Of a stretch of 33,748 bases of DNA, positions 22,317 through 28,965 are shown piece by piece. Position numbers and translations under genes: made by a program. The notes under the pieces were generated by a model, which was not told the DNA's origin, did no database searches, and saw only the letters and a list, made by a program, of their open reading frames with translations. The first letter of the stretch is position 1. Each line of letters begins with the position of its first letter. Origin of the DNA: a virus; IMG/VR virus record IMGVR_UViG_3300021963_003854, positions 1 to 33,748 of that record; one strand, given 5' to 3'.

Positions 22317-23491
22317 GTCTTACAGACGATCTATCAAAACTAGGCGATGACGAACAGCGTAAGCGCGTTGCTAAATCTATTCCAGCAGGATTTGAACCGG
22401 GCATTGAGTACGACTCAACTGGTGGCGTTCTAAAGTCAGTCCCTAGACCAGCAGGCGATGAACCTGATCACGCTGAATTGTTGGCTGAGTTTGAACTAGA
22501 CCCTGCCAAGTGGCGCATCACAGGCTTACGCCGTAGCAAGTGGCAGAGGTGGGATGGCGAGTGGCTGGAATCATTTAGAGCTACGTTTGTGCCGTCTAGT
22601 GGCTCTGTTCACGTTGAGCCAAAGGAACTTCTGGACATAGTTGCGAAGTGGAAGCCCAGCAATACCCCTAGAAAGCCCGTAAAGCCCTCTGTAAGCCCCG
22701 TAGCCTATGTTGTGGTACTTGCAGACACACAGGTTGGAAAGATTGACGGTGAGGGTTCTGAGGGGATTATTAAAAACGTATTACATAAGACAGATTTAGC
22801 CGTTGCCCGACTCAAAGAGTTGCGCAAGGCAGGTCGTGAGATTGACACGATCTATCTTCCGCAATTAGGTGACTGTATTGAGGGCATGAACTCGCAAGGT
22901 GGCAAGCACATCTGGCGTACTGACCTAGACCTAACTGCTCAGATTCGTGTCTATCGCCGTTTGCTTTTGCACATGGTTAAAACTTTCGCACCACTAGCTG
23001 ACAGAGTTATTGTGCCTTGCGTACCGGGTAATCACGATGAAGCGGTGCGCGTTGGAAACTCAATGGCTACCACTTACACAGACTCATTCGCGTTAGATGC
23101 TGCTTCTGCCGTTGCTGATGCGCTAGCTGATCATCCTGACTTTAAGCACGTTAGTTTCGTGTTCCCTAAATACGACACACTTTCAGTAACGCTAGATATG
23201 GCTGGCACAGTTGTCGGTTTGATTCACGGCCACCAATGCAGAGGTAAAGCAGTTGAGTGGTGGAAGAACATGGCACACGGTCAGCAAGACATTGGTGAAG
23301 CTACGTTGCTTCTGTCTGGTCACTATCACCATTTAAGAATTGAGCAGTCAGGTCGTAAGACTTGGATGCAAGCACCTGCACTTGACGGTGGTTCACAATG
23401 GTTCGAGAATTCATCAGGGCAAGCTGCACCAGCAGGGATGCTCACGCTAACAGTCGGACAAGGTAGGTGGGATGATGCCAAAATCTTGTAA
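22307..23491 (+). CDS. Calcineurin-like metallophosphoesterase
   Basis: A 394-aa protein. Residues 1-125 are an N-terminal domain with 'WRITGLRRSKWQRWDGEWL'. The metal site follows in order: 'VLADTQVGK' (D140; Gln142 takes the place of the usual His), 'LGDCIEG' (D189), 'PGNHDE' (N242, H243, D244), 'LIHGHQ' (about 304-309) and 'SGHYHH' (about 340). This is a binuclear-metal phosphoesterase; in phages related proteins may cut DNA ends like Mre11/SbcD or remove phosphates from nucleotides. ATG 22307 is 6 nt from AGAGGG, better than ATG 22313. Substrate is unknown. Confidence 0.82.
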   Translation: MPMSLTDDLSKLGDDEQRKRVAKSIPAGFEPGIEYDSTGGVLKSVPRPAGDEPDHAELLAEFELDPAKWRITGLRRSKWQRWDGEWLESFRATFVPSSGSVHVEPKELLDIVAKWKPSNTPRKPVKPSVSPVAYVVVLADTQVGKIDGEGSEGIIKNVLHKTDLAVARLKELRKAGREIDTIYLPQLGDCIEGMNSQGGKHIWRTDLDLTAQIRVYRRLLLHMVKTFAPLADRVIVPCVPGNHDEAVRVGNSMATTYTDSFALDAASAVADALADHPDFKHVSFVFPKYDTLSVTLDMAGTVVGLIHGHQCRGKAVEWWKNMAHGQQDIGEATLLLSGHYHHLRIEQSGRKTWMQAPALDGGSQWFENSSGQAAPAGMLTLTVGQGRWDDAKIL

Positions 23492-23576
23492 GCATGAATG
23501 GCTAGAGATTCGTTATGCAAGTTATTCCGTTGTGGAATGTCGCAAGTGTTACGAGGTGATGGAAATTGACAAGTGA
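23475..23576 (+). CDS. 33-aa C-x-H...C-x2-C zinc-knuckle protein
   Basis: A short ORF nested between larger genes: it overlaps the phosphoesterase end by 17 nt and the next start by 11 nt. It contains C5-x-H7-E-W and C22-R-K-C25, a complete set of zinc ligands in 33 residues. The same ligand pattern occurs in several other proteins of this phage. Coding is supported by the ligand set and the chained overlaps. Function is unknown; such mini zinc proteins often bind nucleic acid or host proteins. Confidence 0.6.
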   Translation: MPKSCKHEWLEIRYASYSVVECRKCYEVMEIDK

Positions 23577-23787
23577 AGAACTAGCTGACCAAGTAACTCG
23601 GTGCGTTGAGTCTTTGCGCTCACGGATAATGGGTACAGGTGACGAGCAATACAGTCGCGGTACACAGCAGAGCATTGAAACTAAATCAGGCGAGCAGATT
23701 GTTTTAGAAACGCTGGAAGAACTAGACGATGCGATTGTGTATTTGGCCCACTTACGCGCTAGACTGGGCAAACTTGCGCAGCTCTAG
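23566..23787 (+). CDS. Small helical MazG-like protein
   Basis: A 73-aa acidic protein starting at TTG 23566. 'GDEQYSRGTQQSIETKSGEQ' and 'ETLEELDDAIVYLAHLRARL' form a helix pair in which E-E-L-D-D-A resembles the EExxD metal motif of all-alpha NTP pyrophosphohydrolases (MazG/dUTPase-like). It is too short for a whole enzyme subunit alone but could work as an oligomer. Similar small proteins are frequent in actinophages. Activity is inferred. Confidence 0.55.
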   Translation: MTSEELADQVTRCVESLRSRIMGTGDEQYSRGTQQSIETKSGEQIVLETLEELDDAIVYLAHLRARLGKLAQL

Positions 23788-23805
23788 GCGATCCCTAGAC
23801 CGTAG

Positions 23806-23842
23806 ATGCCACCTGCTTATGCTTTGTCGGGTGGCATTTACT
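23806..23842 (+). terminator. Hairpin terminator candidate
   Basis: ATGCCACC (23806-23813) pairs perfectly with GGTGGCAT (23830-23837), loop 16 nt, followed by TTACTTTG. The T-run is imperfect, but it stands between two operons and just before the strong promoter at 23874. Confidence 0.7.
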
Positions 23843-23873
23843 TTGCCAAAAAACTCAACAGACACGCCCTAAT

Positions 23874-23902
23874 TTGACTTGTATTACATTTATTGTTATA
23901 CT
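23874..23902 (+). promoter_or_regulatory. Strong sigma-70-type promoter (likely early)
   Basis: TTGACT (23874-23879), a 17-nt A/T-rich spacer and TATACT (23897-23902): the closest match to consensus in the window. Transcription should start near 23909. It drives the two small genes after it and perhaps the following operon. Confidence 0.85.
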
Positions 23903-23914
23903 TAATGTATAGGC

Positions 23915-23928
23915 GCAGGGAAACCTGC
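23915..23928 (+). promoter_or_regulatory. 5' leader stem-loop with GAAA tetraloop
   Basis: GCAGG-GAAA-CCTGC is a perfect 5-bp stem closed by a GNRA tetraloop, only a few bases from the predicted 5' end. It may protect the mRNA from decay. The ribosome site AGGGG (23935-23939) stays free 6 nt before ATG 23946. Confidence 0.6.
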
Positions 23929-23945
23929 TAGGACAGGGGCTAGAA

Positions 23946-24194
23946 ATGGCAACAAAGCAAAAGGTAACAAAAGCACTAGCTGAACTAGGTGCGAGCTTTA
24001 GTCAAGATGCTGGCAAGTATCACTATGACGAAATTGAATTAGTAGCACCAACTGGAAAAGTGTGGTCTGCAAATCTTTGCGAAGTCTTGTGTTACGAATT
24101 CGACAAATACAGCATGACCAAAGCTGAGTTCTGGGATGAAGCTCTAACTGACATAGAGCAGGGCTTACTGGATGACTTGGAAGCAGGTAAATAA
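23946..24194 (+). CDS. Small acidic early protein, unknown function
   Basis: An 82-aa protein with a clear AGGGG site. It reads as helix ('VTKALAELGASFSQD'), beta hairpin ('YDEIELVAPTGKVWS'), then acidic helices ('AEFWDEALTDIEQGLLDDLE'). It shares the first 15 bases (encoding MATKQ) with the next gene. It is the first product of the strongest promoter, so it could be a host-takeover factor. No family recognised. Confidence 0.65.
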   Translation: MATKQKVTKALAELGASFSQDAGKYHYDEIELVAPTGKVWSANLCEVLCYEFDKYSMTKAEFWDEALTDIEQGLLDDLEAGK

Positions 24195-24196
24195 AC

Positions 24197-24439
24197 ATGG
24201 CAACAAAGCAACAGCTACTAAACAAAGCAAAAAAAGCAAACGTTGAAGTTGAGATTGAATTTGGCGATGGATACGTTGTGGTGATGATGGATGCTTGGGA
24301 TCAGCAATGGTCTGGGTATGAAGATGGTCACGGCTTTAGCGCATCAGGTGACACAGCTAGTGAAGCCTATGCAGATGCACTTATGCAACTAAGCACACTC
24401 GTACCTTGCAATGGATGCGGTGACAAGTACCACCGCTAA
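24197..24439 (+). CDS. Small early protein with C-x2-C...H motif
   Basis: An 80-aa protein. An N-terminal Lys-rich helix (QQLLNKAKKANVEVE) leads to beta strands with 'DGYVVVMMDAWDQQWSGYED', then 'TASEAYADALMQLSTLV' helix and a final C-N-G-C-G-D-K-Y-H-R that may bind a metal. The middle resembles small phage proteins with a hairpin followed by a long helix. It starts 2 nt after the previous stop. Function unknown. Confidence 0.62.
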   Translation: MATKQQLLNKAKKANVEVEIEFGDGYVVVMMDAWDQQWSGYEDGHGFSASGDTASEAYADALMQLSTLVPCNGCGDKYHR

Positions 24440-24450
24440 CTAATCCAGCG

Positions 24451-24480
24451 ACAGCCCTGCCTTAATCGGTGGGGCTGTTT
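24451..24480 (+). terminator. Hairpin terminator after the two small early genes
   Basis: ACAGCCC (24451-24457) pairs with GGGCTGT (24472-24478); inner GCC/GGT adds wobble pairs. The stem is followed by TTTGCATTTG, a modest T-rich tail. The next promoter elements begin inside its 3' end. Confidence 0.65.
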
Positions 24481-24505
24481 GCATTTGTCATACAGGTCGT
24501 ATAAC
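24478..24505 (+). promoter_or_regulatory. Promoter for the first methyltransferase gene, probably leaderless
   Basis: TTTGCA (24478-24483), 16-nt spacer, TATAAC (24500-24505). The ATG at 24514 is 8 nt after the -10 and lacks a ribosome site, so the mRNA should start on or beside the initiation codon. Confidence 0.55.
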
Positions 24506-24513
24506 GTCTGAGT

Positions 24514-25608
24514 ATGAGTAAAGCAAAAATAATTATTGGGGATGTTAGAACTGCAATGCAGTCAATCCCAGATCAGTCAATTCAAACCTGCGTAACATCA
24601 CCGCCCTACTGGGGACTGCGTGACTATGGCACTGGTACATGGTCAGGTGGTGACAGTGAATGTAGTCATAAAAGAGATAGCAAGTATTCAGATAAGACAA
24701 TTACTGGTCACAAGAATCCTGCCATTGGCGGTGTGGGTGATGCTATCTATAAAAGCGTTTGTGAACGTTGTGGAGCTACCCGTGAAGATGAGCAACTAGG
24801 TCTAGAGGAAACACCACAGCAGTATGTAGATCAGATGGTTGAAGTCTTTAGGGAAGTCTGGCGCGTACTAAAAGATGACGGAACACTTTGGCTAAACATT
24901 GGTGATAGTTATGCAGGCTCAGGTAAAGGGCCGGCTGGAAACTTAGGCGCGACACATAATGAACGTCACATGGAACATAAGCATTCAGCGATTGTGCCTG
25001 ACGGTCTAAAGCCAAAAGACTTGGTTGGTATTCCTTGGCGTTTAGCTTTTGCATTGCAAGCTGACGGTTGGTATTTAAGGCAGGACATTATCTGGGCTAA
25101 ACCAAATCCAATGCCTGAGTCAGTTACAGACAGATGCACCAAGTCACATGAGTACGTCTTTCTAATGTCTAAGTCACGGCAGTATTTTTATGACCATGAA
25201 GCTATTAAAGAACCTGTTGTGCAAGATTGGGGCAGTCGAGACAGAACCAATGGGAAATACCACAATGAGGGAACCGGATTAACTCCACATTCAGGTTTGA
25301 CCAAGACTTATGAAACTAGAAATAAGCGCGATGTCTGGAACGTTCCCACTAAGCCTTACAAGGGCGCACACTTTGCTGTAATGCCAGAAGCTCTTATTGA
25401 ACCTTGCATACTTGCTGGCTCATCTGTTGGCGATACGGTCTTTGATCCGTTCACTGGTTCTGGGACTGTTGGCATGGTTGCTCTTAGGCACAATAGAAAC
25501 TTTGTAGGTACTGAATTAAATCCAGACTATGCAGACTTAGCTGTTAATCGTATTTACAATGATGCACCATTACTAAATGAAATAGAACAGGAGTTGGCAA
25601 ATGGCTGA
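24514..25608 (+). CDS. Site-specific DNA methyltransferase, SPPY type (beta class)
   Basis: A 364-aa protein. Catalytic motif IV S29-P-P-Y32 ('TSPPYWGLRDYG') lies near the N-terminus and the AdoMet motif 'DPFTGSG' (311-317) near the C-terminus, the beta-class order. SPPY is more usual in N4-cytosine methylases, though N6-adenine cannot be excluded. A zinc-knuckle-like insert, C50-x-H52 ... C83-x2-C86, follows motif IV. No restriction endonuclease is next to it, so it is an orphan, probably masking phage DNA from host restriction. The RHH gene starts inside its 3' end. Confidence 0.9.
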   Translation: MSKAKIIIGDVRTAMQSIPDQSIQTCVTSPPYWGLRDYGTGTWSGGDSECSHKRDSKYSDKTITGHKNPAIGGVGDAIYKSVCERCGATREDEQLGLEETPQQYVDQMVEVFREVWRVLKDDGTLWLNIGDSYAGSGKGPAGNLGATHNERHMEHKHSAIVPDGLKPKDLVGIPWRLAFALQADGWYLRQDIIWAKPNPMPESVTDRCTKSHEYVFLMSKSRQYFYDHEAIKEPVVQDWGSRDRTNGKYHNEGTGLTPHSGLTKTYETRNKRDVWNVPTKPYKGAHFAVMPEALIEPCILAGSSVGDTVFDPFTGSGTVGMVALRHNRNFVGTELNPDYADLAVNRIYNDAPLLNEIEQELANG

Positions 25609-25759
25609 CGAACAGAAAGAAAACAAAGAAAATCTAGTTGCCCTGCGACTTAACAATGAGCAGATGCTTGCGGTTAAACAATGGGCGCACCAACATAACG
25701 CCAATGTAAGTCAAGTGATCCGTTCAGCGATTGAACTAATGACAGGAGCAAAACAATGA
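25601..25759 (+). CDS. Ribbon-helix-helix (CopG-like) DNA-binding protein
   Basis: A 52-aa protein overlapping the methyltransferase end by 8 nt. After an acidic/polar start it shows a strand 'LVALRLNNEQ' and then 'MLAVKQWAHQHNANVSQVIR' and 'SAIELM', the ribbon-helix-helix layout with the conserved 'N-x-S-x-V-I-R' turn. These dimers bind operators and may control this operon. Stop overlaps the next ATG. Confidence 0.72.
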   Translation: MADEQKENKENLVALRLNNEQMLAVKQWAHQHNANVSQVIRSAIELMTGAKQ

Positions 25760-26061
25760 GAACACCTAGCGAGCAGTTGATTCAAACAACATGGATGGCA
25801 GACCACAAGCTGTTTGCTAATCACGATGCAGTTACCCCAGTTGATTGGGCTAAGGTCTGGGAAGTTATAGACAACATAGATGAGCCAGAGTTTGACGAAC
25901 ACCAGCTAGTAATAGTTGCCGTTCTAGAGTTCTTGTGTGGTTCTGAAATGGTAGAAGTTAGCCTTGACGAGATTGCTAACTTGCCAGAGATTGAACGTCA
26001 AGCAGTAGCAGAAGCCTTGCGCTTGAAGTGGTCTAAGGTCGAATACCAAGAAAATCTTTAG
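25756..26061 (+). CDS. Conserved-looking small protein, unknown function
   Basis: A 101-aa acidic, helical protein with 'VDWAKVWEVIDNIDEPEFDE', 'LVIVAVLEFLCGSE' and 'LDEIANLPEIERQAVAEALR'. ATG overlaps the RHH gene's stop as ATGA. The last helix pair could be a helix-turn-helix-like fold but lacks basic residues. It ends an operon before a strong hairpin. Confidence 0.6.
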   Translation: MRTPSEQLIQTTWMADHKLFANHDAVTPVDWAKVWEVIDNIDEPEFDEHQLVIVAVLEFLCGSEMVEVSLDEIANLPEIERQAVAEALRLKWSKVEYQENL

Positions 26062-26072
26062 AGTAGAATAGG

Positions 26073-26108
26073 AATAGGCTCACGCCATTTCGACAACGTG
26101 AGCCTATT
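26073..26108 (+). promoter_or_regulatory. Perfect 12-bp stem-loop upstream of the replication gene
   Basis: AATAGGCTCACG (26073-26084) pairs perfectly with CGTGAGCCTATT (26097-26108), loop of 12 nt. No T-run follows, so it is not a standard intrinsic terminator. A second smaller hairpin (CACCT 26113-26117 with AGGTG 26124-26128) covers the ribosome site GAGAGG of the next gene. Together they may be a translational control element, an RNA processing site or an operator. Confidence 0.6.
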
Positions 26109-26131
26109 CAAACACCTAGTGAGAGGTGCTT

Positions 26132-26917
26132 ATGCACAATCTTAGTCAAGACACAGACGAAATCCACGTTGAGCCACTTCCATTCCAGCAGATACCTAAC
26201 TGGGTATTTGAGTCTGACGTTTCACCAACTGCCATAAAACTTTATTTAGTGCTGCGCAAGAACGGTGATAACAAACGTGGCACAAGCTACTGGTCACGCA
26301 AGAAACTCGCAGACCAAATGGCTTGCTCTATTGCAACAGTTGATCGGGCTAAATCAGAACTTATTTCTATCGGTGCTATCTGCTACATCAAGCGAAAGAA
26401 TGACACGGGTGACTGGACTTCTAATCTGTATCACATACACACATCCAGCAATCATTTATGCAAGTACCTAGCATCAAAAATGAGGGTAGGTAGCCCCAAA
26501 AATGATGCTACGGGTAGCCCCAAAAACGATGCACAAACTAATAACCATATAGAACTTAGAACCAATGAACTTAATACTCGCACCTACGGTGACGAGAATC
26601 ATCAGGCTTGTAATCTCTTAGCAGACCTAATTGAAGCCAACGGTTCAAAGCGACCAGCAGTTACGGATAAATGGTTAAGCGACATGGAACGCCTTAATCG
26701 AATAGATGAACGCTCATGGGAACAGATCACTAGAGCGATTGAGTGGTGTCAGGCTGATGACTTTTGGCGTGGCAACATTATGAGTCCAGCAAAGCTACGC
26801 AAGCAGTATGACCAACTCAGGTTGGCTGCACAGCGCGGTAACAAACAAAGCAAGTTCACTAAGACCCTTGACTGGATCAGGAACTTAGAGAACGAAACAA
26901 AGGAACTAGAGCAGTGA
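26132..26917 (+). CDS. Winged-helix replication initiation protein (DnaD/RepA-like)
   Basis: A 261-aa protein. Residues about 15-110 are a winged helix domain with 'QQIPNWVFESDVSPTAIKLY' and 'SRKKLADQMACSIATVDRAK', the usual start of Gram-positive phage replication initiators. A linker with a doubled SPKNDA peptide follows (nt 26489-26532), then a C-terminal helical domain with 'RIDERSWEQITRAIEWCQAD' and 'MSPAKLRKQYDQL' resembling the DnaD-like end that recruits helicase. ATG 26132 has GAGAGG 5 nt before it. It probably binds the phage origin. The helicase-loader-like gene follows with a 4-nt overlap. Confidence 0.8.
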   Translation: MHNLSQDTDEIHVEPLPFQQIPNWVFESDVSPTAIKLYLVLRKNGDNKRGTSYWSRKKLADQMACSIATVDRAKSELISIGAICYIKRKNDTGDWTSNLYHIHTSSNHLCKYLASKMRVGSPKNDATGSPKNDAQTNNHIELRTNELNTRTYGDENHQACNLLADLIEANGSKRPAVTDKWLSDMERLNRIDERSWEQITRAIEWCQADDFWRGNIMSPAKLRKQYDQLRLAAQRGNKQSKFTKTLDWIRNLENETKELEQ

Positions 26918-27255
26918 ACAAGACAGAGATAGCAAAACTACTAGCGATAGCAAGTGCAATAGATGCCCGGTTAGGTGCAGCTGATGAAAGCGGATTTAGG
27001 GCAAAGGTTGAGGGCTGGTCACTTGCTCTAAGTGAAACTATGGACTTTGAGTTTGCTTGTGATGCGATTGGAAAGCATTACAAATCAGCAACAGATGCAC
27101 TTATGCCGGCACACCTGAACGCAATGTGGACTGCTAATAGATCACGTCAGCACGAAATAGACAACGTGCGAGCTATTGGATCAAGCCCTAAGTCGCAAGG
27201 AATGCCTGACGATGTACGCGCCAAATTAGTGGAACTGGGACTTAAGCGACCATAA
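26914..27255 (+). CDS. Putative helicase loader/replisome organiser
   Basis: A 113-aa protein starting at GTG 26914, overlapping the initiator stop (GTGA). 'KTEIAKLLAIASAIDARLGA' and 'WSLALSETMDFEFACDAIGK' followed by 'MPAHLNAMWTANRSRQ' are a pattern that I know from actinophage proteins next to replication initiators, similar to the N-terminal part of helicase loaders. There is no ATPase motif. Role in loading host replicative helicase is inferred from pair-wise context. Confidence 0.6.
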   Translation: MNKTEIAKLLAIASAIDARLGAADESGFRAKVEGWSLALSETMDFEFACDAIGKHYKSATDALMPAHLNAMWTANRSRQHEIDNVRAIGSSPKSQGMPDDVRAKLVELGLKRP

Positions 27256-27256
27256 T
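27251..27256 (+). promoter_or_regulatory. Putative -10 element (CATAAT) for leaderless whiB-like mRNA
   Basis: CATAAT ends 6 nt before ATG 27263; no ribosome site is present. It overlaps the stop codon of the preceding gene, and the -35 region is weak (TTAGTG at 27226). Confidence 0.45.
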
Positions 27257-27262
27257 GGTCTA

Positions 27263-27601
27263 ATGCTTAAAGATTGCGACCATGAAGCATGGCTAGATTC
27301 AGGGATGTGCCTGATTTGCTCTGCGCCTGAATCATGGATGTATCTAGCAGAATGCTCAAAGGGTGACCCTGACGTTTGCTTTCCACCTGATGAAGAACCG
27401 CACCTGTACGCCATAGCCAAAAGAGTCTGCGAGGAATGCCCGGTATCAGGGTTCTGCCTAGAGATTGGCCTAGATGAGAAATGGGGCATGTGGGGCGGAT
27501 TGGATCCAATCGAGCGTTACAAATTAGCCAAGTCTCCTAAACTGCCAAAGGATCGGCTTGAAAGACGGCGGTTTTTACGGGTTTACGCCTACACAAATTA
27601 G
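27263..27601 (+). CDS. WhiB-like Fe-S transcription regulator with N-terminal zinc-knuckle extension
   Basis: A 112-aa protein. The WhiB core has four cysteines (C31, C56, C59, C65: 'LAECSKGDP' and 'VCEECPVSGFCL') that hold a [4Fe-4S] cluster, then 'GMWGGLDPIER', the turn that touches sigma-A, and a basic tail 'RLERRRF'. WhiB proteins are found only in actinobacteria and their phages. Before the core is C5-x-H7-x8-C16-x2-C19, an unusual addition resembling the free mini zinc proteins of this phage. It may redirect host RNA polymerase. A 130-nt intergenic region follows. Confidence 0.9.
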   Translation: MLKDCDHEAWLDSGMCLICSAPESWMYLAECSKGDPDVCFPPDEEPHLYAIAKRVCEECPVSGFCLEIGLDEKWGMWGGLDPIERYKLAKSPKLPKDRLERRRFLRVYAYTN

Positions 27602-27733
27602 AACATTTGTACGAACGGCGCGTTATCAAATTGTTACCAAATTAGTTGATTAAATGGCGTACATCCTGCCCTAAATCTGATACGTTATACATAACAGAGA
27701 GCGCAAGCTCTAAGAGAAGCAAAGGAATCAGAA
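27602..27733 (+). promoter_or_regulatory. Intergenic region with tandem repeat and probable promoter
   Basis: It holds GTTATCAAATT (27622-27632) directly followed by GTTACCAAATT (27633-27643) and a weaker AGTTGATTAAAT, an operator- or iteron-like array. A possible promoter follows (TTATAC 27685-27690 or TATACA one base later; -35 unclear). The ribosome site AAGGAA lies at 27721-27726. It could be the control region of the last operon or an origin candidate, since the replication genes lie just upstream. Confidence 0.5.
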
Positions 27734-27895
27734 ATGACAAAGCAAATTACTAAGACAGAATGTGGCCAGCACAGAATTTTAGGATACTCATACAACGCAG
27801 AACTAGAAATGGTTTGTAAGGGTTGCGGTCTATCACAAGACCTACACGAAACAAATGCAGAAACAATCGCTCGTAAAGAAAAGGTTGGTGCATAA
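27734..27895 (+). CDS. 53-aa Cys/His zinc-finger-like protein
   Basis: First gene after the intergenic region. Ligands C10-x2-H13 and C29-x2-C32 ('ECGQHR' and 'VCKGCG') are set about 16 residues apart, with 'ILGYSYNAELEM' between, as in a short zinc ribbon/knuckle. The tail is a charged helix ending 'RKEKVGA'. The stop overlaps the next ATG (TAATG). A regulatory or nucleic-acid-binding role is possible. Confidence 0.65.
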   Translation: MTKQITKTECGQHRILGYSYNAELEMVCKGCGLSQDLHETNAETIARKEKVGA

Positions 27896-28017
27896 TGCGT
27901 AACTGGAACTGGACACCACGAGCAAGATTCATAGGTGAACTGCTAACTGCAATCGGACTGGTTGCAGCTGGCTGGGTTCTATTTGTTGGCACTTGGTTTG
28001 CGTTAGGTGGTAACTAA
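27895..28017 (+). CDS. 40-aa single-span membrane protein
   Basis: Overlaps both neighbours by TAATG. A Trp- and Arg-rich start (RNWNWTPRAR) precedes a hydrophobic helix (about residues 15-36, 'LLTAIGLVAAGWVLFVGTWF') and a short end GGN. Positive-inside rule puts the N-terminus in the cytoplasm. Small membrane proteins in early operons may block other phages; unproven here. Confidence 0.6.
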   Translation: MRNWNWTPRARFIGELLTAIGLVAAGWVLFVGTWFALGGN

Positions 28018-28238
28018 TGGGATTCGTACCTTTTGGAATGCAATACGCAACTCTAGATGACAAGCACAAAGTCAGAAAGATGCTTGAATACTTAGGCATC
28101 ACACATCCAGCGCATCAGGTTGAGTTTATGTCAGCCCTACTTGATAGACCTTTTGACACAACCAAGATGAGCCGTCAGGACTTCTACACACTCGTAACCA
28201 AGATTCAAAACATACAAGAGAACAGGAACAAAGCATGA
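28017..28238 (+). CDS. Small protein of unknown function before the annealing protein
   Basis: A 73-aa basic, helical protein: 'DDKHKVRKMLEYLGITHPAH' then 'FMSALLDRPFDTTKMSRQDF' and a Gln/Asn-rich helix. TAATG/ATGA overlaps with both neighbours show that it is part of the recombination operon. No family recognised. Confidence 0.6.
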   Translation: MGFVPFGMQYATLDDKHKVRKMLEYLGITHPAHQVEFMSALLDRPFDTTKMSRQDFYTLVTKIQNIQENRNKA

Positions 28239-28819
28239 AACAAGAACAACAGGATGCGTTACGCGCACCGTTCCCTAAAGAGCAGATTCAAAAGCTACCC
28301 ACAGGTGGTCTGCAATTAGATTACGTGAGCCACGCTTGGGTAACAGATCGCTTGCTTGCAGTAGACCCAATGTGGACTTGGAAGCCCTTAGCGTTTACAG
28401 ATGCAGGACTGCCAGCGTTTGACTTAAACGGCGGTTTATGGATTGAACTAACTATCTGTGGTGTCACTCGGTACGGCTATGGCGAACCACAAGGGCGCGA
28501 CAAGTTCGACATGACCAAGGGTGCAATCGGTAACGCAATCAGGAACGCAGCAATGCGCTTTGGTGTCGCACTTGATCTCTGGGCTAAGGAAGCACCAGCA
28601 GAAAACACGAAAGCCACACCTTATGCAAAAGCAACGCCTAAAGCTACGGCTGAACTAAGCACAGCGACTCAGAAGATGATTGAACGAATCGGTAACGCTG
28701 GGTCACTTATTGAACTAACTGAGGTAGTCCCACTTATTCAGGGTGGAGCGTTTACAGATGCAGAAAAGCGCAACCTGCGACTTATCTTTGACAACAAGAA
28801 AGTTGAGTTAGGCGCATGA
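28235..28819 (+). CDS. Putative single-strand annealing protein (Erf/Rad52-like)
   Basis: A 194-aa protein. 'LDYVSHAWVTDRLLAVDPMW' followed by strands 'LWIELTICGVTRYGYGEPQG', then 'MTKGAIGNAIRNAAMRFGVA' is the order seen in Rad52-type annealing proteins, in which the last helix carries the 'A-R-x-G' DNA-binding signature. Then comes an Ala/Pro/Thr-rich linker and a helical C-terminus. It would anneal ssDNA during recombination-dependent replication, in agreement with SSB and RusA in the same operon. Family inferred from pattern. Confidence 0.65.
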   Translation: MKQEQQDALRAPFPKEQIQKLPTGGLQLDYVSHAWVTDRLLAVDPMWTWKPLAFTDAGLPAFDLNGGLWIELTICGVTRYGYGEPQGRDKFDMTKGAIGNAIRNAAMRFGVALDLWAKEAPAENTKATPYAKATPKATAELSTATQKMIERIGNAGSLIELTEVVPLIQGGAFTDAEKRNLRLIFDNKKVELGA

Positions 28820-28965
28820 GTTTTGTATTAGGAGCAGTCTTATTTCTGCTAGGTGGATTCTTTGGAATGCTGATCATGGCTTTTGCGCAATCGTTACCGC
28901 GCCAGATACAAGAACAGCAAGATGCGCTTGTGTCGCAGCTGAGATTGGTTGTAGACGATGAATGA
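28816..28965 (+). CDS. 49-aa single-span membrane protein with helical tail
   Basis: Begins inside the end of the annealing gene (ATGA) and overlaps the next start. An N-terminal span (residues 3-24, 'FVLGAVLFLLGGFFGMLIMA') leads into a Gln-rich amphipathic helix ('RQIQEQQDALVSQLRLVV'). Second of three one-span mini proteins in this operon. Function unknown. Confidence 0.6.
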   Translation: MSFVLGAVLFLLGGFFGMLIMAFAQSLPRQIQEQQDALVSQLRLVVDDE

